Source of the DNA: Planoprotostelium fungivorum
Lineage: Eukaryota > Evosea > Variosea > Cavosteliida > Cavosteliaceae
Length of the DNA: 64,000 bases
Direction: 5' to 3'
Assembly (NCBI GenBank): GCA_003024175.1
Contig: MDYQ01000069.1
Span: forward strand, 124,001 to 188,000
This document shows, in pieces, positions 44,820 through 58,000 of this stretch; position 1 is the stretch's first letter; every line of letters begins with the position of its first letter. The notes under the pieces are model-generated. The model ran no database searches. It saw only the letters and a program-made list of their open reading frames with translations, and had not been told where the DNA came from. The position numbers and the translations under genes are program-made.

Positions 44820-46777
44820 TCAGAAGATACTGAATCGTCTCCCCTTCTTCTTCAGCTTTTCCGCTATTGTCCCCTTCTGATCTTTTCTCGGTGTTGGTTC
44901 CGGCTGTTGACGGCTCTCCCTTGGAGAAGGAGAGGGTGAAGGGGCATTCTTTTCTGAAGGTGTGGCCCCCAGCAGAGCAGGTGGTGTCGTGGAGAGGATG
45001 ACATTGTTCATAGCCGTTTTGGCATCCACTATAGGTTCAGAAGCTGCAACAGGCTGTCTGACGGAAGTAGTTCGAATGACTGCGGCACCATTTGAACCAT
45101 CGTCGCCAAATATGTCGTTGCAATCTAAGCAGTTGAGTTATGTATCGTTTTGTAGTTGGGCTCACTCTCAAAGCAGAGAACCATAACGGCCCTCTTCTTA
45201 TCGTTCTGCGTTAAAATACTGAGATCTCCCGGAGCTGGCTCTACCTTAGGTCTCAGTAGAGTTGGACCGATGACTACGCCCAGATTGAGAGGCGTCATCT
45301 TCAACGGTCAGTGACTTGATGACATATCGGCCATCACTTTGTTCTGGTCTGAATGCGTGCTGACCAATGCCCAGTGTCTCATCAGTGTCTCGAACACCCA
45401 CCTGTGCATGATGGGGAGTTTGTAGAAGAGCTCTTTGATGCATTCCACCTGTGCATACACGTCTTCGACGTCTGCGTTCATTCAGTGCATGTGAAGAGAG
45501 GCGATAAGTCACCTGCCACGGCCAGCCATTCGTCATAGTTTTCGAATGGAATGAGAGGTGGTGTTAATTCTCTCAACCATAACTTGAGAGCTCCACACAA
45601 AACGTGGGGATTCATCTCTTGTGAAGGAGAGAAGTCTGATTACGTGAGATGAAGTCGAAGAACGAGAACGACTTACTCTCGTCTCCAATTGATTTCTGTA
45701 GATTTCTGACCTCATCATGATTACCAGACACACGAAAGATACCTTCCACATCCAAAACTTTGTGGTTCAGTTTTCGCGAAATCGTCCAGATTCACTCACA
45801 TTCCGTCTCGATGCGATCAGTGATCAGCATGATCTTCTCTAACGATAGAGGAACGGGTTTAGGCGTGTGTGCCTCTTGCACCAAGATCTTCCTCTTCAAT
45901 AATTCATCTTGTGAGACTCGGTTTTCCAAAAATTTACTGAAGAAGCTCTTCTTCATGCGGCTGGCGTCCGCTTTGGATGTCAACTCCTCGAGGAATGGAG
46001 GCGGCACTCTCTGTTCTTCTTCGCTCGTCAGATGAAGAGTCCGTGATGTTGTGATGCCTCACCCTGATTGAATACCGACTGACTGGACTTTTTGAAGAGA
46101 GGCTTTCTCTTCGGTTTATCTTCTTCCGGTGATTTGATGGGCGAGGGAGGATTCGACAGGAAAGGTTGCACCGTAGGTGTATAATGCACAGACGCTCTTT
46201 TAGAATGGGTTGATGGTGATACAGGGGCTGATTGGGGCGTGACGCCCAGAATGGCGGCTGACTTGGATGTATACAGCCTTGATATATCATTGTCAGCATC
46301 GGTCCGCAGCTTATATACAAGGGTGCTCTGTTGAGGTGAGATCGAAAGTGATCGACATCGAATCACCTTCATGTTCACCAAAGGATAATCACACAGTTGC
46401 AATTCATCGGATAACCAAGTACCTCGATCCACTTTCACGCTTCTCCGTTTTGATCGAAGAGTGGATACGAAGCCTTCCTTTTCCTTCAATAAGAAGAATC
46501 CGAATCCCTCATCCCAGCTTGGTTCTAATGTGCCGCTCGTCAAGATCGATGATCTCAGCTCTTGGATGGCATCGTTGACCTTAGTCTTAGCGGTAAACTG
46601 AAATCAATTCAGTCGCGTCAGATGATGTCTCTCTGATACCTTGTGGAGCATGTTTATGGCTTTAGAGGGTATAGAAACCTTCACAACAATATCCCTGCCC
46701 TCCACATCGATAGACTGCCCCGGGGGGGAGCTGAGCGGCCTGATGAGGCTTCTTCTGAAAGAAGCTCTCTTGTCCAT
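44820..46777 (-). CDS. RhoGAP-domain protein
   Basis: The protein starts at 46777 (MDKRASFRRSLIRPLSS). The N-terminal ~110 residues (VVKVSIPSKAINMLHKF, then KVNDAIQELRSSIL) look like a ubiquitin-fold or Ras-association-like module, tentatively. A low-complexity Ser/Pro region follows. The RhoGAP domain then reads FLENRV, KVLDVEGIFRVSGNHDEV (arginine finger in GIFRVSG), CGALKLWLRELTPPLIPF and MTPLNLGVVIGPTLLRP. It should accelerate GTP hydrolysis on Rho/Rac proteins and so act on the actin cortex. The tail is basic and Ser/Pro-rich, ending RRFSIF at 44820. Several introns; it shares a ~100-bp divergent promoter region with the next gene. Confidence 0.9.
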
Positions 46778-46876
46778 CGGGTCTGTGGATAGCCCGGCAC
46801 AAAGGTGAAATAAATCCGATTTTAAGAGTTGCTCATCTACAGGGTGTCTCTATAAAAAGAAAGGAAGCAGCACCGC

Positions 46877-47630
46877 ATGTCAGGCCAGCAGACCAGAGCG
46901 TTCAACACTACGCGTCTCCAGGACGGAGCTGGTAAGTCTAGGACTTTAGTCGGTAACTGGCAGGAAGATGAGCAATGGGTGAGACGTCACCTCTGATTCG
47001 ACTGACCTGAGCAGGCGGGGACACAAGTGACTGGTAAATTCGCTCACCAACCGAACATCATCAGCAGTGATAGAGTGAGCGCCACATCACATTCATCACC
47101 ACATCGTGTGACTCACCTTTCACAGACGTTCGACGGTCACGCGCCTGCACCTGTGGAGAACAATGAGAAGAAGAGCACTATCGGTAAAAGGCAACAAGTG
47201 AAGCAGGCAGAGATGATGGAGCAAGCCCTTCGCTCTACAGAGCTAGGTCTGCCCGAGCCTGTCGATCGTCTAGGACAACAGAATCGAGTTCGCACGATCG
47301 ATGAGAAGGGAGGCATCAAGACTACGAACGAAAAGTATCAACATTATCCCATCTTCAATCAAGAGAATGATCCGTTGGAGTCGACACATCAGAAGTCATA
47401 CGGTGCTAACGGCGAAGATCTATTGTGTGGGTGCTAATCGCATGACGAAATGCCTGACGATTTTGGCAGCAACTTTAGCTTCTGGTTCTGGTGGAGACAG
47501 TACAGCTTATCTGAGAGATAAGACAGTGACCATCCACGGAGATCGCTCTGATCGAGATAATTTCAACAAGAGTCACACGTTCAGCAAGCCCATATCTGAA
47601 TACCAGGGAGGACAGCACAAGCCAGAATAA
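46877..47630 (+). CDS. Small hydrophilic protein of unknown function
   Basis: Four exons are proposed: MSGQQTRAFNTTRLQDGA, then VTGKFAHQPNIISSDR, then a long exon (ALRSTELGLPEPVDRLGQQ), then TLASGSGGDSTAYLRDKTVT ending GGQHKPE. Donor and acceptor phases agree, but the second join uses an acceptor ending CAAG and is the least sure. The protein is polar, with no membrane span and no domain I recognise. Short soluble proteins of this kind occur among ciliary and cytoskeletal factors, but nothing here proves that. Confidence 0.6.
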
Positions 47631-47669
47631 ATCATTGTAGATCGAGTGTTCACCGAATCGGCTTAGCCG

Positions 47670-49498
47670 ATGTCGTATGAGGCGAAGGTGTGCACTCATA
47701 CCAACGAAAACACATCTAGAAAAAACATGGCCGCAAGAATCACATTATCTACGACCGATCTGGGTTCTACTTCGAACAGTGACGCACCTTCGTATTGGAA
47801 TGCAGAGAATCATACGGGCGAATCATACTTGAGAGCAGAGCACTGGAAAGAGGATATGGAAGGATTGACGCTACCTGGAAGGACACAAGTGAGTCTCTCT
47901 CACCGTCAGACGATCCGATCTGATGTTCAACAGATCGTCCCCGTCTCCCAACCATCTGGAGAAGCCATCTTGCGATATGTGGAAGAGTTGAAGATGTTCG
48001 CTGCACTGCGGGACACTGGTGTCGATCCTTACACTTCTAAAAGCGGTCCCATTCCCAAGGTGACTCATCCTCCCGTGTTGCACATAGATCTCACCACGTC
48101 CAGGACGTACCTTCTATGGACAGTGGGGCCTTCTTGGACCATCACTGGACATGGGCATCGCAAGAGTGGATAAAATCAACAGTCCGCGTTCACTGGTGGA
48201 ACTCCCTCCAAGATCTCTCCTCTTCGCTCGATCGAGTCATTTCCGATTACAATCACGCCGCATTCGTCAAGCTGAGCGTCCGATCTCCAAAAGATGCGGT
48301 CGCTCGTCTGTCCATCACGAGGGAGAGAGTGAGTCTACCTCCATCACGCATGATGTCCACGTCCACCTCCATCTGATGTCATCTCGAAGGTGAAGGAGAA
48401 GATCAGAGAATCCGTCGAAGGTGGCTGCTCGTCAGAGGAAGAACTAGGACAGAACATCTGTGCCATCCGTTGGGCAGCATGGAGGGGGTTGAGAGTCTCA
48501 TCCGGTGAAGATGCCCTGCAGCTCTTGCTCCGCTCCGACCGAATCTACGTCGACATCTTACAGCACCAACTCTTCTCTGCGAAAGGTGAGGAAGAAGGTG
48601 CCGACGTTGTTTCTGAAGAGAGAAGGTGCTTGGGACTTGAACGTCATCGTGTCGGAATTCTTCGAAGGATTTCATCCAGATTGGGAATTTCGCGGATTCG
48701 TCAGTGGTGGTGTACGTACGGGACTCACGGCTTACTCTCCCTTTATCTTCGAGCGACAGCAGGTGGAGAAGAAGGTGGGACTGATCTGCGATCATACCAT
48801 CTGATCACGTCGTGTGTTCACATGATGTCCTCGTATGATCATCCGTTCATCGTCACATTTGTGATCTCATCGTCTCATCATCTAATCATCTCATCGTCTA
48901 ATCATCTATCTCATCGTCCAATCATCTGATCATCTCGTCATCTCATCGTCTGATGATCAACAGGCGGACATACTTCGATTGATAGAGAAAGTGTGGGATC
49001 GAGTCGATGAGAAATCGAGAGTGCAAGATTATTCCGTCGATTTCGCGGTATCCCCAGAGTGTGGAGAGGGGCAGTGTTGGGTGATCGAGATCAACGCCTT
49101 CTTACCCCCCTTGGCTGGTAGTGGATTGTTCTCCATGCATGATGCGAAGGACAGAGACATCATCAAGAATGGTGAGTGAACGTCATCATCTAGAGATCGC
49201 ATCATGTGGATCGTGTGATGATCGAATGACTGACAAAGTCAAGGTCCTTTTGAATTTCGAGTGAAAGAGAAGCCCATCGTGGAGGAAGACTTCACCGTCG
49301 TTAAAGTGGACGAGAAGACAGGAAGAACAACGACTGTCATCATGCAGCCCGCCACACCGGAAGTCATGGACTGGGTCAAAGAGGTGATGGCATGATCGCG
49401 ATGTAAAACTTTTCGTTGAATGGAGAGTGCAGGTAAGAAGAGAGTTGAAAGATCCGAAACCCGTCCAGACGAACGGAACCTTTTGTAATATCATGTAA
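47670..49498 (+). CDS. Cdc123 (D123)-like ATP-grasp family protein
   Basis: About eight exons. D123 landmarks appear in order: HAAFVKLSVRSPKDAV, EDALQLLLRSDRIY, SEFFEGFHPDWEFRGFVSGG, YSVDFAVS, CWVIEINAFLPPLAGSGLF. In yeast and animals Cdc123 helps assemble translation factor eIF2; this copy is diverged and may be a second family member. At 48549-48585 the frame must change. A 37-nt intron with a weak donor (GTCGAC) and an acceptor ending GAAAG restores it in phase 0; otherwise it is a frameshift. A simple-repeat intron lies near 48800-48960. The start at 47670 or the in-frame Met at 47727 is possible. Confidence 0.75.
48835..48960. repeat. CATCTAATCATCTCATCGTC-type repeat in intron
   Basis: Imperfect tandem words (CATCTAATCATCTCATCGTC and variants) fill an intron of the Cdc123-like gene. 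Confidence 0.75.
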
Positions 49499-49681
49499 TA
49501 AACGATCAAAACACATCAGTCTAAACGGTCCGGTTCATTATCGTATATAAGCTGTGCACTTGACCAGTACCTCTCAGTACACAACAACTGAAATTCACCA
49601 GCGAGCGACGGGAGCACCAGAAGGGAGGCACGTAACACATCACGACGCACATCTTTCCAACACTACTTTATCGAGCCCTAT

Positions 49682-50828
49682 TTACAGCAAGTTCTCATTC
49701 GATTCCCCCCTCATCTTCGTGTACCCACTTCTCATCAGCTCCCGAGTCTTCTTCATACCCTCCGATACCTTCTCCACCACTTTCCTTCGATTCACCACCA
49801 ACAAGGTGAATCCACTGGAAGCCAATGCGACGAGGACAAAGAGTCCGATCTGGCCGGTGCTGCTCTGTGCGTCTGTCGTCGTGCTGCCGCTGCCGCTCTG
49901 CTGATTCTGGTTCCTGTTGGGAGGAAAACCGAAACCACCACCGCTTCTCTCGGACCACAAGTAAGAAGTGTTCACGCCGAGTAGGATGGAAGCCTCCAGA
50001 CCTAAGAGGACGAGTTCAGATGGGAGATGGTGAGATGGAGGGTCACCTCGACTGATGTCTCCGGGGATGACGTAAGAGTGGGCCATGATGGCGACCTCCC
50101 CTCCGGCCTGTTGGTAGATGCCATCGTTAGAGTTCATGACGCGGACGGTCTTGATGGAAGAGTAGGGGGAGAGAGCGGCCACGGCCGTCCCCAGATCATC
50201 GGTGAAGAATGATTGACCCGTGTGAGATACGTGTCCCCCGATGAAACCTCCATCTTCTGTGATGCTGCTATTGATGTGAACCTAAACCATCGTGAGACAC
50301 TTCATCTCGTGGTGAAAGTTTGTCGCCGTTCACCTTGATGTGAATGTGGATGTCGCGTCCGGCATACCAACCGGGGAAGATGGTGTCAAAAGTGGCCACG
50401 CCCTTGCTGTCGACGAATTGGATACCTCTTAAGAAGGTTGTCTCGGCACCTCCGTTGTTCTGAGAGTTTTGGTAGTGGGAATAGATTCCGGCCGCATCAC
50501 AGTGCCAGATCTCGACAGCGGCACCGGCCACGATCTCACATGTGGTGACGTCTTTTACTTGGAACTTGAGCTTTAGAGGAAGACCGGCTTTACCTTCTCT
50601 TCAGATGCATCAGTGAAATGACGCGTGTTGTGATCCTCACGTGATGTTCCTTCGAACCATGCCCAAGTTGGCATAGTATGGACCCTCTGTGACTTCTTGC
50701 ACCAAGATGCAAGAGTCTGCCGATCTCTTCCCACACATCCCCTTGGTCGGTGTTTGTTCTGATCTCCTGTGTCCGCAGACGGAGAGTGCGAGGAGGAGTA
50801 AGATGATCGCCTGTCGTTGTACCTTCAT
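49682..50828 (-). CDS. Secreted or membrane-anchored intradiol ring-cleavage dioxygenase
   Basis: The protein starts at 50828 with a signal peptide (MKVQRQAIILLLLALSVCG). The non-haem iron dioxygenase fold follows: VTEGPYYANLG, GAAVEIWHCDAAGIYSHY, TTFLRGIQF, and TIFPGWYAGRDIHIHIKV, which holds Tyr and His iron ligands. The family opens catechol-type rings between the hydroxyls; extracellular versions are known mainly in fungi. After a Gly/Gln/Ser-rich linker there is one hydrophobic span (IGLFVLVALASSGFTLLVV) and a basic tail, so the enzyme probably sits on the outer surface, anchored by its C-terminus. About four exons. Transfer from fungi is possible. Confidence 0.88.
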
Positions 50829-51145
50829 CTAGCTGTGATCGATTTGATTTGAGCTACGGTCTGGCGAGATTGGGTTGTGGGGTCATTGGGAAAAGAGGGT
50901 AAAGGGGCTATTGGGCTGTCGGGCTGTCGTTCGGTGACTCCGGGGGTTCACGAATATTTTTCCGGTTTTCTTCAGAACAAGCTTCACCACATGACTCATG
51001 GAAGTGTCTTCTCTTGATGATGAGCGAGTGGAGAAGGAGAAGTGTCCGCTGCATCTTTATTCCTGATGAAAGATGGCGATTGCAAGTGTTCTCATTGTGG
51101 AAAACGGTGATGGAGATATATACATTGAGCTCCCTCTGTCTTTGT
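50829..51145. other. Intergenic region
   Basis: Spacer of 317 bp between two minus-strand genes: the SYS1 3' end and the dioxygenase promoter. No further feature was seen. Confidence 0.4.
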
Positions 51146-51663
51146 CTAAACGGTTGATACGAGAGATGATCTGTCCTTTGATGCAAGTGGAATGTCTTGC
51201 AATTCCTTTCTCATGCATAGATACTCTCCAAGCAGAGACATGAATAAGAGGGAGACCACGTTGATTGCCCACCACTGCCACCGATATGGAAATCCTCCGT
51301 AGAAGCAAGAGATGAAGAAGTGGAAAATGTGCACCGTTGCAGCGAAGTCGAGACATTTACGATGCCGTTCCACGACATAGACGAGTGAGACACCACTGTC
51401 TGCCATCAGAATTTGATGGCAATAATGTCCACTCACCCAGCAAATCCATTGAGAATGAATGTGAAGATGGATGTCCATCCTAGAACATTCGAGAAGGTGA
51501 TACTCCTGTAATCGAAAATCTGACCGAGTGAAATGGGTTGACCGGCCAGCGTATCGATGATCCCCAATAAGAATCCAAAAGTTGTGTAGAAGAAGAACTG
51601 CATGGCAGCCATTTGTGCGAGAATGAGTTTAGGGTCCCATACGAGTCGTTTGTGGAATCCCAT
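51146..51663 (-). CDS. SYS1: Golgi integral membrane protein SYS1
   Basis: Small four-span protein of about 155 residues in two exons. It starts MGFHKRLVWDPKLILAQM, matching the family entry VWDP-x-LI-x-Q. Further landmarks are the spans around FFFYTTFGFLLGIID, GWTSIFTFILNGFAG and CLDFAATVHIFHFFISCFYGGFP, and the hallmark LLGEYLCMRKELQDIPL near the end. SYS1 recruits the GTPase Arl3/ARFRP1 to the trans-Golgi and supports vesicle traffic. The frame extends upstream of 51663, but the added residues are not conserved. Confidence 0.95.
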
Positions 51664-52003
51664 CGTGCATATGTTGATCTGTATGTGATGCGATGTGGAA
51701 CCGCGGGTCGAAAATGCTTGTTTGGAAAAAATCGTTGACATTTCACAAGCGTCTTTGTTGACTGCAGAACGACCACAAGACGCCATGAAAAGAATGAAAG
51801 ATGAAGAATGAACTCCTCCCATGGTCTAAGTCGTACGACGGAGGTCTCTCCATATCACTCAACAATTGCCCTCTTTGTGGAAATAAATCTGCCATTTTCA
51901 AAATTGTGACGACCTTCTTTGAATTGTCATCACATCACATCACCCGGAGTGATCCATGATTGAAGGAACAGAAGCAATCATAGATACGAAACAACGATAA
52001 TAT
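51664..52003. other. Divergent intergenic region, SYS1 / Clu gene
   Basis: Spacer of 340 bp that should contain both promoters. An AT-rich stretch lies around 51870-51930. No gene was seen. Confidence 0.45.
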
Positions 52004-55000
52004 ATGGACAGAGATCCTGCCCCAAGGAGGTTTTGGCGGGGACTGCTAGCATCCACTAGTCGAGTCAGTAATCCCAGGCTCAGAGAGGGAGCTGCACCAG
52101 AGAGCCGCAACATGGGGGTAACGAAGGAAGATAGAAGAGAAGCCGAGAAGGCGAAAGCAGTCAGGAGGACGACCATTTTAGAATTGGGAAGGACTTCCAT
52201 CGATGCAAGAAAACCAGCGAATAATCCAACGCGAGCCGACTCCTTCAGTGATCTCAATGAACTTCTGCACACGGGAGATGCACATTTGGATCAACAGATA
52301 CATCGTATCATGGAGTTGAAGAAGGAAGGGAAACTTCAGAATTCAGACTTTGAACGAGAAAGCCCTACCTTGACGAGTGATGATAGCACCGAATCTTACA
52401 AACCCAACGATGCACCTCCACCGCGAGAACCCATCACAGTGGCAGGAACGAGCACATTCAATCTCCTCGCGAGTCAAGAGGACATTGGGAGACAGACCAT
52501 GCTCAAGGAGTATGAAGAGATGATGGAAGAGAAGAAGAGAGACAAAGCGAGGGCGAGGAGCGTCAGTGATACTCTGGCCACAGCGGCACTGCACACCGAA
52601 CCCACCATGAAGAGGAAGCAGAGTATCAGACAGAAGAGAGCCGAGGAGAAGGCCATCAGTGTGGAGATGAAGAGACAGATCTACGCTTTCGCCGACGGAC
52701 ACAACAAGAAAGAATTAGATCAACTCATCCAACAACAGGTGACATCCATCATCATCCATCACCATTCGAATGCAAATCTGATGTCATCATCTCAGAACAA
52801 GATACCCGTGAGAGAGAGATCGGGTTCTTTGGAGACCATTCCAGTCCAGCCACTCCATCGCATGAAAGCCATCTCTTCAGAGGGCGACATGACCCGGATG
52901 GAAGCAGAAGCCGAGAGATTGTATTCTCCCATGACGAGGAGGTATTTAGAAGTCAACAAGGCTTCTCACCTCGTGGGCGGTGCCCTCAGCCTCAGAGACA
53001 ACAATCAAGCTCGCTCTTCACCCCAGCAACGTACTCCCACCACCTCACCGAGTACGTATCGTGCGTAAGATACGCATCTGACTCACGCAGGGGGATCGCT
53101 GCGGACTTCTCTCAACGGAATCACACAAGCCATCGCCGAACAAGCTTCGAAGGAGAGAGAAATGAGAGAAGATCAGGGAAAGAAGAAGAAAGACAAGAAG
53201 AAAGAGCCGAGAGAGCAGCAGGCACACATCAGTCCGAAAGACATCTTGTATCAGTATGCGTCGAATGTCGTGGCCGATCTGGACAAGTGAGTGGCGGGTT
53301 GTAGATCGAGGGCTGATCACGTGACAGCCCCGGGGAGAACTCACCTCACTTTTATCGCGTACAGTCGGAGTCGGACGATGATTCCAGCTTCATGGTGTCT
53401 ACTTTGTTTCGTCGACGTTTGTTTCTGGGTCTAACTGTCGACAGAGGAGCACGAAGGATGAGAGTGAATCGGATGAGGCAAGGACTGTCCTGGAGAACAA
53501 ACAAGCCAGGAGGTAAGATTCAATCATGAAATTCAAGTCATCCTGATCGTTGTAGATCGGTTGTCAACACGAATCAGCCCTTGTGGCTCACCCAGAGTGC
53601 ATCCAGTGACGACGGAGGTGAATCACGACATCTCCTTGAAATTTCAACTGACAGGTCCAGGTCCGAGAACCAGCGGAAATTCAGAAATCCCCACGCCCAC
53701 CTCTGTAAGCCGCGTGAGTGCTTCCCGTGATATCTCACGTGACATCACGACAGACCAGCTCGTACAGCCAACAGTCGATCAGCTCTGGCTATACGAATTC
53801 ATCGAATGCGATGAACAACACCGTCTCTTCTGTTCCTGCTTTTATACCAGAGAATGGTTACGCTACCTCCTCTGCCACATTCAATGGTGTGACGAAACCG
53901 CGGGAAAATCTATTTCCGCAGCCCGAGCCTGCCTTCCCCGGAGGCTACACGGAAACCGCCAGCGACTTTTCCACGCATCTCGCGAAATCTGCGAATGCGA
54001 CTGCGAGCGCGGGAGGCTACACTGACACGACGAAGCCTTTCGCGGCGCCCATCGTGAAGAGCTTCAGCTTCGGTGAAGCTCCGGGAGGCTACACCGACAC
54101 AGCATCCAACATCGCTCCCGCCATTTCAGTCAAACCTGCCACACCAACACAAGGAAAGAAGAGTGACAGCTACACGAAGAAGGAAGTTGTAGAGGAAGAA
54201 GAGGGAGAGGCGGACGAAGACGTCATGGCGGAGATTCTGTCTCTGTTCAACCAACTGGCGACCGGTGAGATATTTCGTGGAAATTTCTCTGAGGGTTGTA
54301 GACGATCAGTTGGACGCTGGTGTGGAATTATCCGAGATTTTTCCGGGGTCGATACATAGGTTACGTGCGGGTCTGAGAGAGAGAGTGAGGAGAGCGAAGG
54401 CCCTTCATCCTTCCAGTGAGTTCTCATCGAATTTTCACTCGATTTTCACGTCAATTCCCTCGTTCGAATGCGAAGCCAAGGCTGACGTGCCAACAGATGA
54501 AGTCGACGAGAAGAGCTGGAATCAACAGTTCCAACAGATATTAGAGAATTTGAATCTGTGTGACGATGCACAGGAGAGATCCACCATCTACTCTCAGTTA
54601 TCCAACTTGGCCCAAGATTTCGTGCACTACGCGAAAACCTACGGAAAACTCATCATCTCCGAACTGTACCTGCCAGACGACCAGAAGACCATCAAACCGA
54701 ACGACATCGGTGGTTTCGCTGGAGGTAGAGTCCATCTACAATCGCGTCAGAGTGACACGTGACAGGTGTCAAATACGTCGTCAAGGGTATCCTGTTCAAA
54801 TTGGCCGTGGATTCTCACGGACTGTACGGATCAGATATGGCGGCCGCAAAAGTGGCGGGAAATGATCTGAAGGGTCTCGTACAGTATTTCAACTTGGGTA
54901 TCTCACGCCTGCACTTCCCTCTCATGGTGATCCATCTACAACCCGCCCACGAAAATTGACGGAAAATAGGCGTTGGTCGATTATATGGGATTTCGTATAC

Positions 55001-58000
55001 AGGCACTGTCGCTGCTGCCGATCAACAGTGACACGATCATCTATGGTACAGCCAACGGAGGTCGAACCGTCTTCGACAAGAATCTCAAATTCAACGCCAA
55101 GATGAGATTGGCGGGAAAGAAATTGGGACTGTCCCCCCACACGGTGGGTTTGTATCCAAAGACCAGCAAGACACTGTACAGCTGCGCAGATATGGAAGGA
55201 CACGATGGCAAAGACGGTCGATTCTATCTCATCGATTTCGCGAGATCTTTTCCTCCCATCGATTTCACGAACGGGTGAGTCTATCTCGATTTGATGTGAT
55301 TTGATGTGATTTGATTTGATTTCTGACATGATGGATGATAGGAAGATCAAGAACAGTCACTTGTTCAGATTGTTCAGACCCGAATTTGTGAAGAAGTACA
55401 AGCCCGCTCTGTGTCCGGATACTTTCTCTGTGAGTGGAGGGATGTGTGAGATCTATTCTGATATGATTCAGGGTTTCATTCTGGCCCACAACCCACAGAA
55501 ATACATCGGAGAGGTATGGAAACAGAGATTCATCACCACCCTTCATTTTATCACTGACTCTATTTCATCTGTATCACATTCTATATTCACAATCATTTGA
55601 TGTTGACATGGATTGAACGACATGAAGGTGAAAGAAGCAACCATCCACCTCCACTCAGAGACGATCGCCAACTGCATCGCCGAACTGAACGAAGTCTCCA
55701 CCGAGGCCGCCATCAAGAGCATCAACATCAAGCAGATGCTCCACAAGAAGGGCATCAATCTCATGTTCCTCGGTCTCATCCGTCACCTCACCACATCCAA
55801 CGTCGTCAGAAAGTGGTTGCTATTGGAGATGATCGGTAGAGTGGCCAAGCAGGAGATCAACCTGAGGTGAGGCGTACGGTACGTATCCGAATGTGACTGG
55901 GGTAGGTTGAGGGAGAAGATGAAAGAGTTGAAATTGGCCTTGAAAGAGCCGTACAAATCGGTCGTTGTAGATTACCTCAACGTTCTGTTTGGTCATTCGG
56001 ACCATGCGACGGAATATTGGAATAAGACACTGAAGACACAGATCCAATATTACTTTCAAGACAGTCTCCTCGTGTGAGTCATTCATCACAGCAATTCGTC
56101 GTACGATTTACATATACTTCTATCTGTATAGGCAGTGAAGGTCACGTGACCTCACATACGTACACAACGTCACGCATATACCACACGATGACATCATACG
56201 TACCGTACGTACGGTGTAGAGGATGACCCTGTTACAGAGAAGAAGAAGAAGAGACGTTCGATCTACGTACCTTCTTTCAGGGCAACACCATGTGTGAACT
56301 CTTCACTTACGTTCAGAAATTATCCGGTCTCAAATTCAATCCAATGTCCGCGAGAGAATTCATAGAAAATCCGACTTCCTTCCACTTCAAGAAACCATTC
56401 GACAGCACCGACATCGAGGAGATCGGCGACAAAGTCAAGGTGAAGACCCCATCTACAACCAGCCACTCCTGACCTCCCACAGCATATGAACATCGTCGCC
56501 GTTTCCATGGGATTCTACCTCTCAGATAAGGCTTCGATCAAGATGGGTGCAAACTCTCGGCGTCTATTCCACTTGGCCGTGGAGAAGTTTGAAGAAGCTC
56601 TATATTCGGTGCCAGACGACAAGATGAGCTTGAGGGAGCTTGCCAGGGTGAAGGCTATTTTGGGCGATCGCGTCACGGCCCAGAAATATTTCCTCGAGGC
56701 CATCGAGGCTGACGCTTCGGACCCTGTGACAAACTTTCGTTACGCCGTCTTCTTAGAAGAATCAAACCAAGCCTCGTTAGCGGAGGAGTTCTACTTGAAA
56801 TGTCTAGAGGTGGAGCCCAACGATGGACAAGTGAGGTAGAAGGTTTCATCTGAATGTGACGGTGTGCAGGTCTTGATTCGTTACGCCGATTTTCTGTCGA
56901 GGCAGGGTAAGACGGAAGATTCTCAGAAATTCTACGCGCTCGCGCGTCGCATAAATAAGATCTCCTCCACCAAGGAAGAAGAGATCTTCGAAAACGAGAG
57001 ACGGTTACCCTTCTCGAGGGAATATTCCAAGAATAATCTCCTGCCATCGGACGAGAGGGGAGGGTGGAGCACTCGCAGCGGCACACCGAAGAGTAAGGAG
57101 ATCAAGATTTCGAACCACTGGGAGTGGATCACAGATTGGTTCATCGACAGAGAGAGGTGGTGTGACCCAGACGGTGAGGTCTACGTCAAAGAGGTCTTCT
57201 CATGAGACGTAGGGTGGGAGTATGCGTTTCACTGGAACAATGAATGGCACTCTACTTCGTCTCACAAGAGTTACGTCAGGCGCAGAAAGTGGAAGAGAGT
57301 GAGGAGACTGAAGAACGACGGAAGAGATCAATTCAAAGAGACCCTGACGGTGACATTTTATTTCATTTTATTTCTATTTTCCAGGAACTGACGAGGACAG
57401 TTGGATGACGTGGCGGCTCACATAAAATCGGAGGGTAGTGGTCTATTTTTAGACGAGAGGAAGTACAATGGGAAGATCGTCACGAAATGCTTCACGGGTG
57501 CCGAAGCTGTCCAGTGGTTGATGAAGAACTACAACTTCTCACAAGTCGGTGCCGTCGCATTCGCGAATCGCATGCTTCAGAACAATCTCGTACAGAACAC
57601 GGGTGGTTCCGCAGAACCGTTCCAGGTGATGAAGAGAGGCAGCATGAGATGAGCTGATGAGATGCAGGATGGTTTCGTCGTCTATCGGTTGAATGACGTG
57701 GAAAAGAGGACACCGGTGAGAGGACACAGGAAGACCAAATCGGAGATCAAGATGACAGAGTTTGATCACATCAAGAAATCTGGATATCTAGAGAAGCAGG
57801 GGTTCATCAATCCAATGTGGAAGAAGAGGTGGAATAATTCATCACTTTTCGTCATCACCGTCACTCTTCATCATCACCATCGCTTTTCATCATCACCATC
57901 GCTTTTCATCATCACCATCGCTTTTCATCATCACCGTCACTCTTCATCATCACATCACCACATCACCACAACACTACATCATCAACATCATCATCACGTG

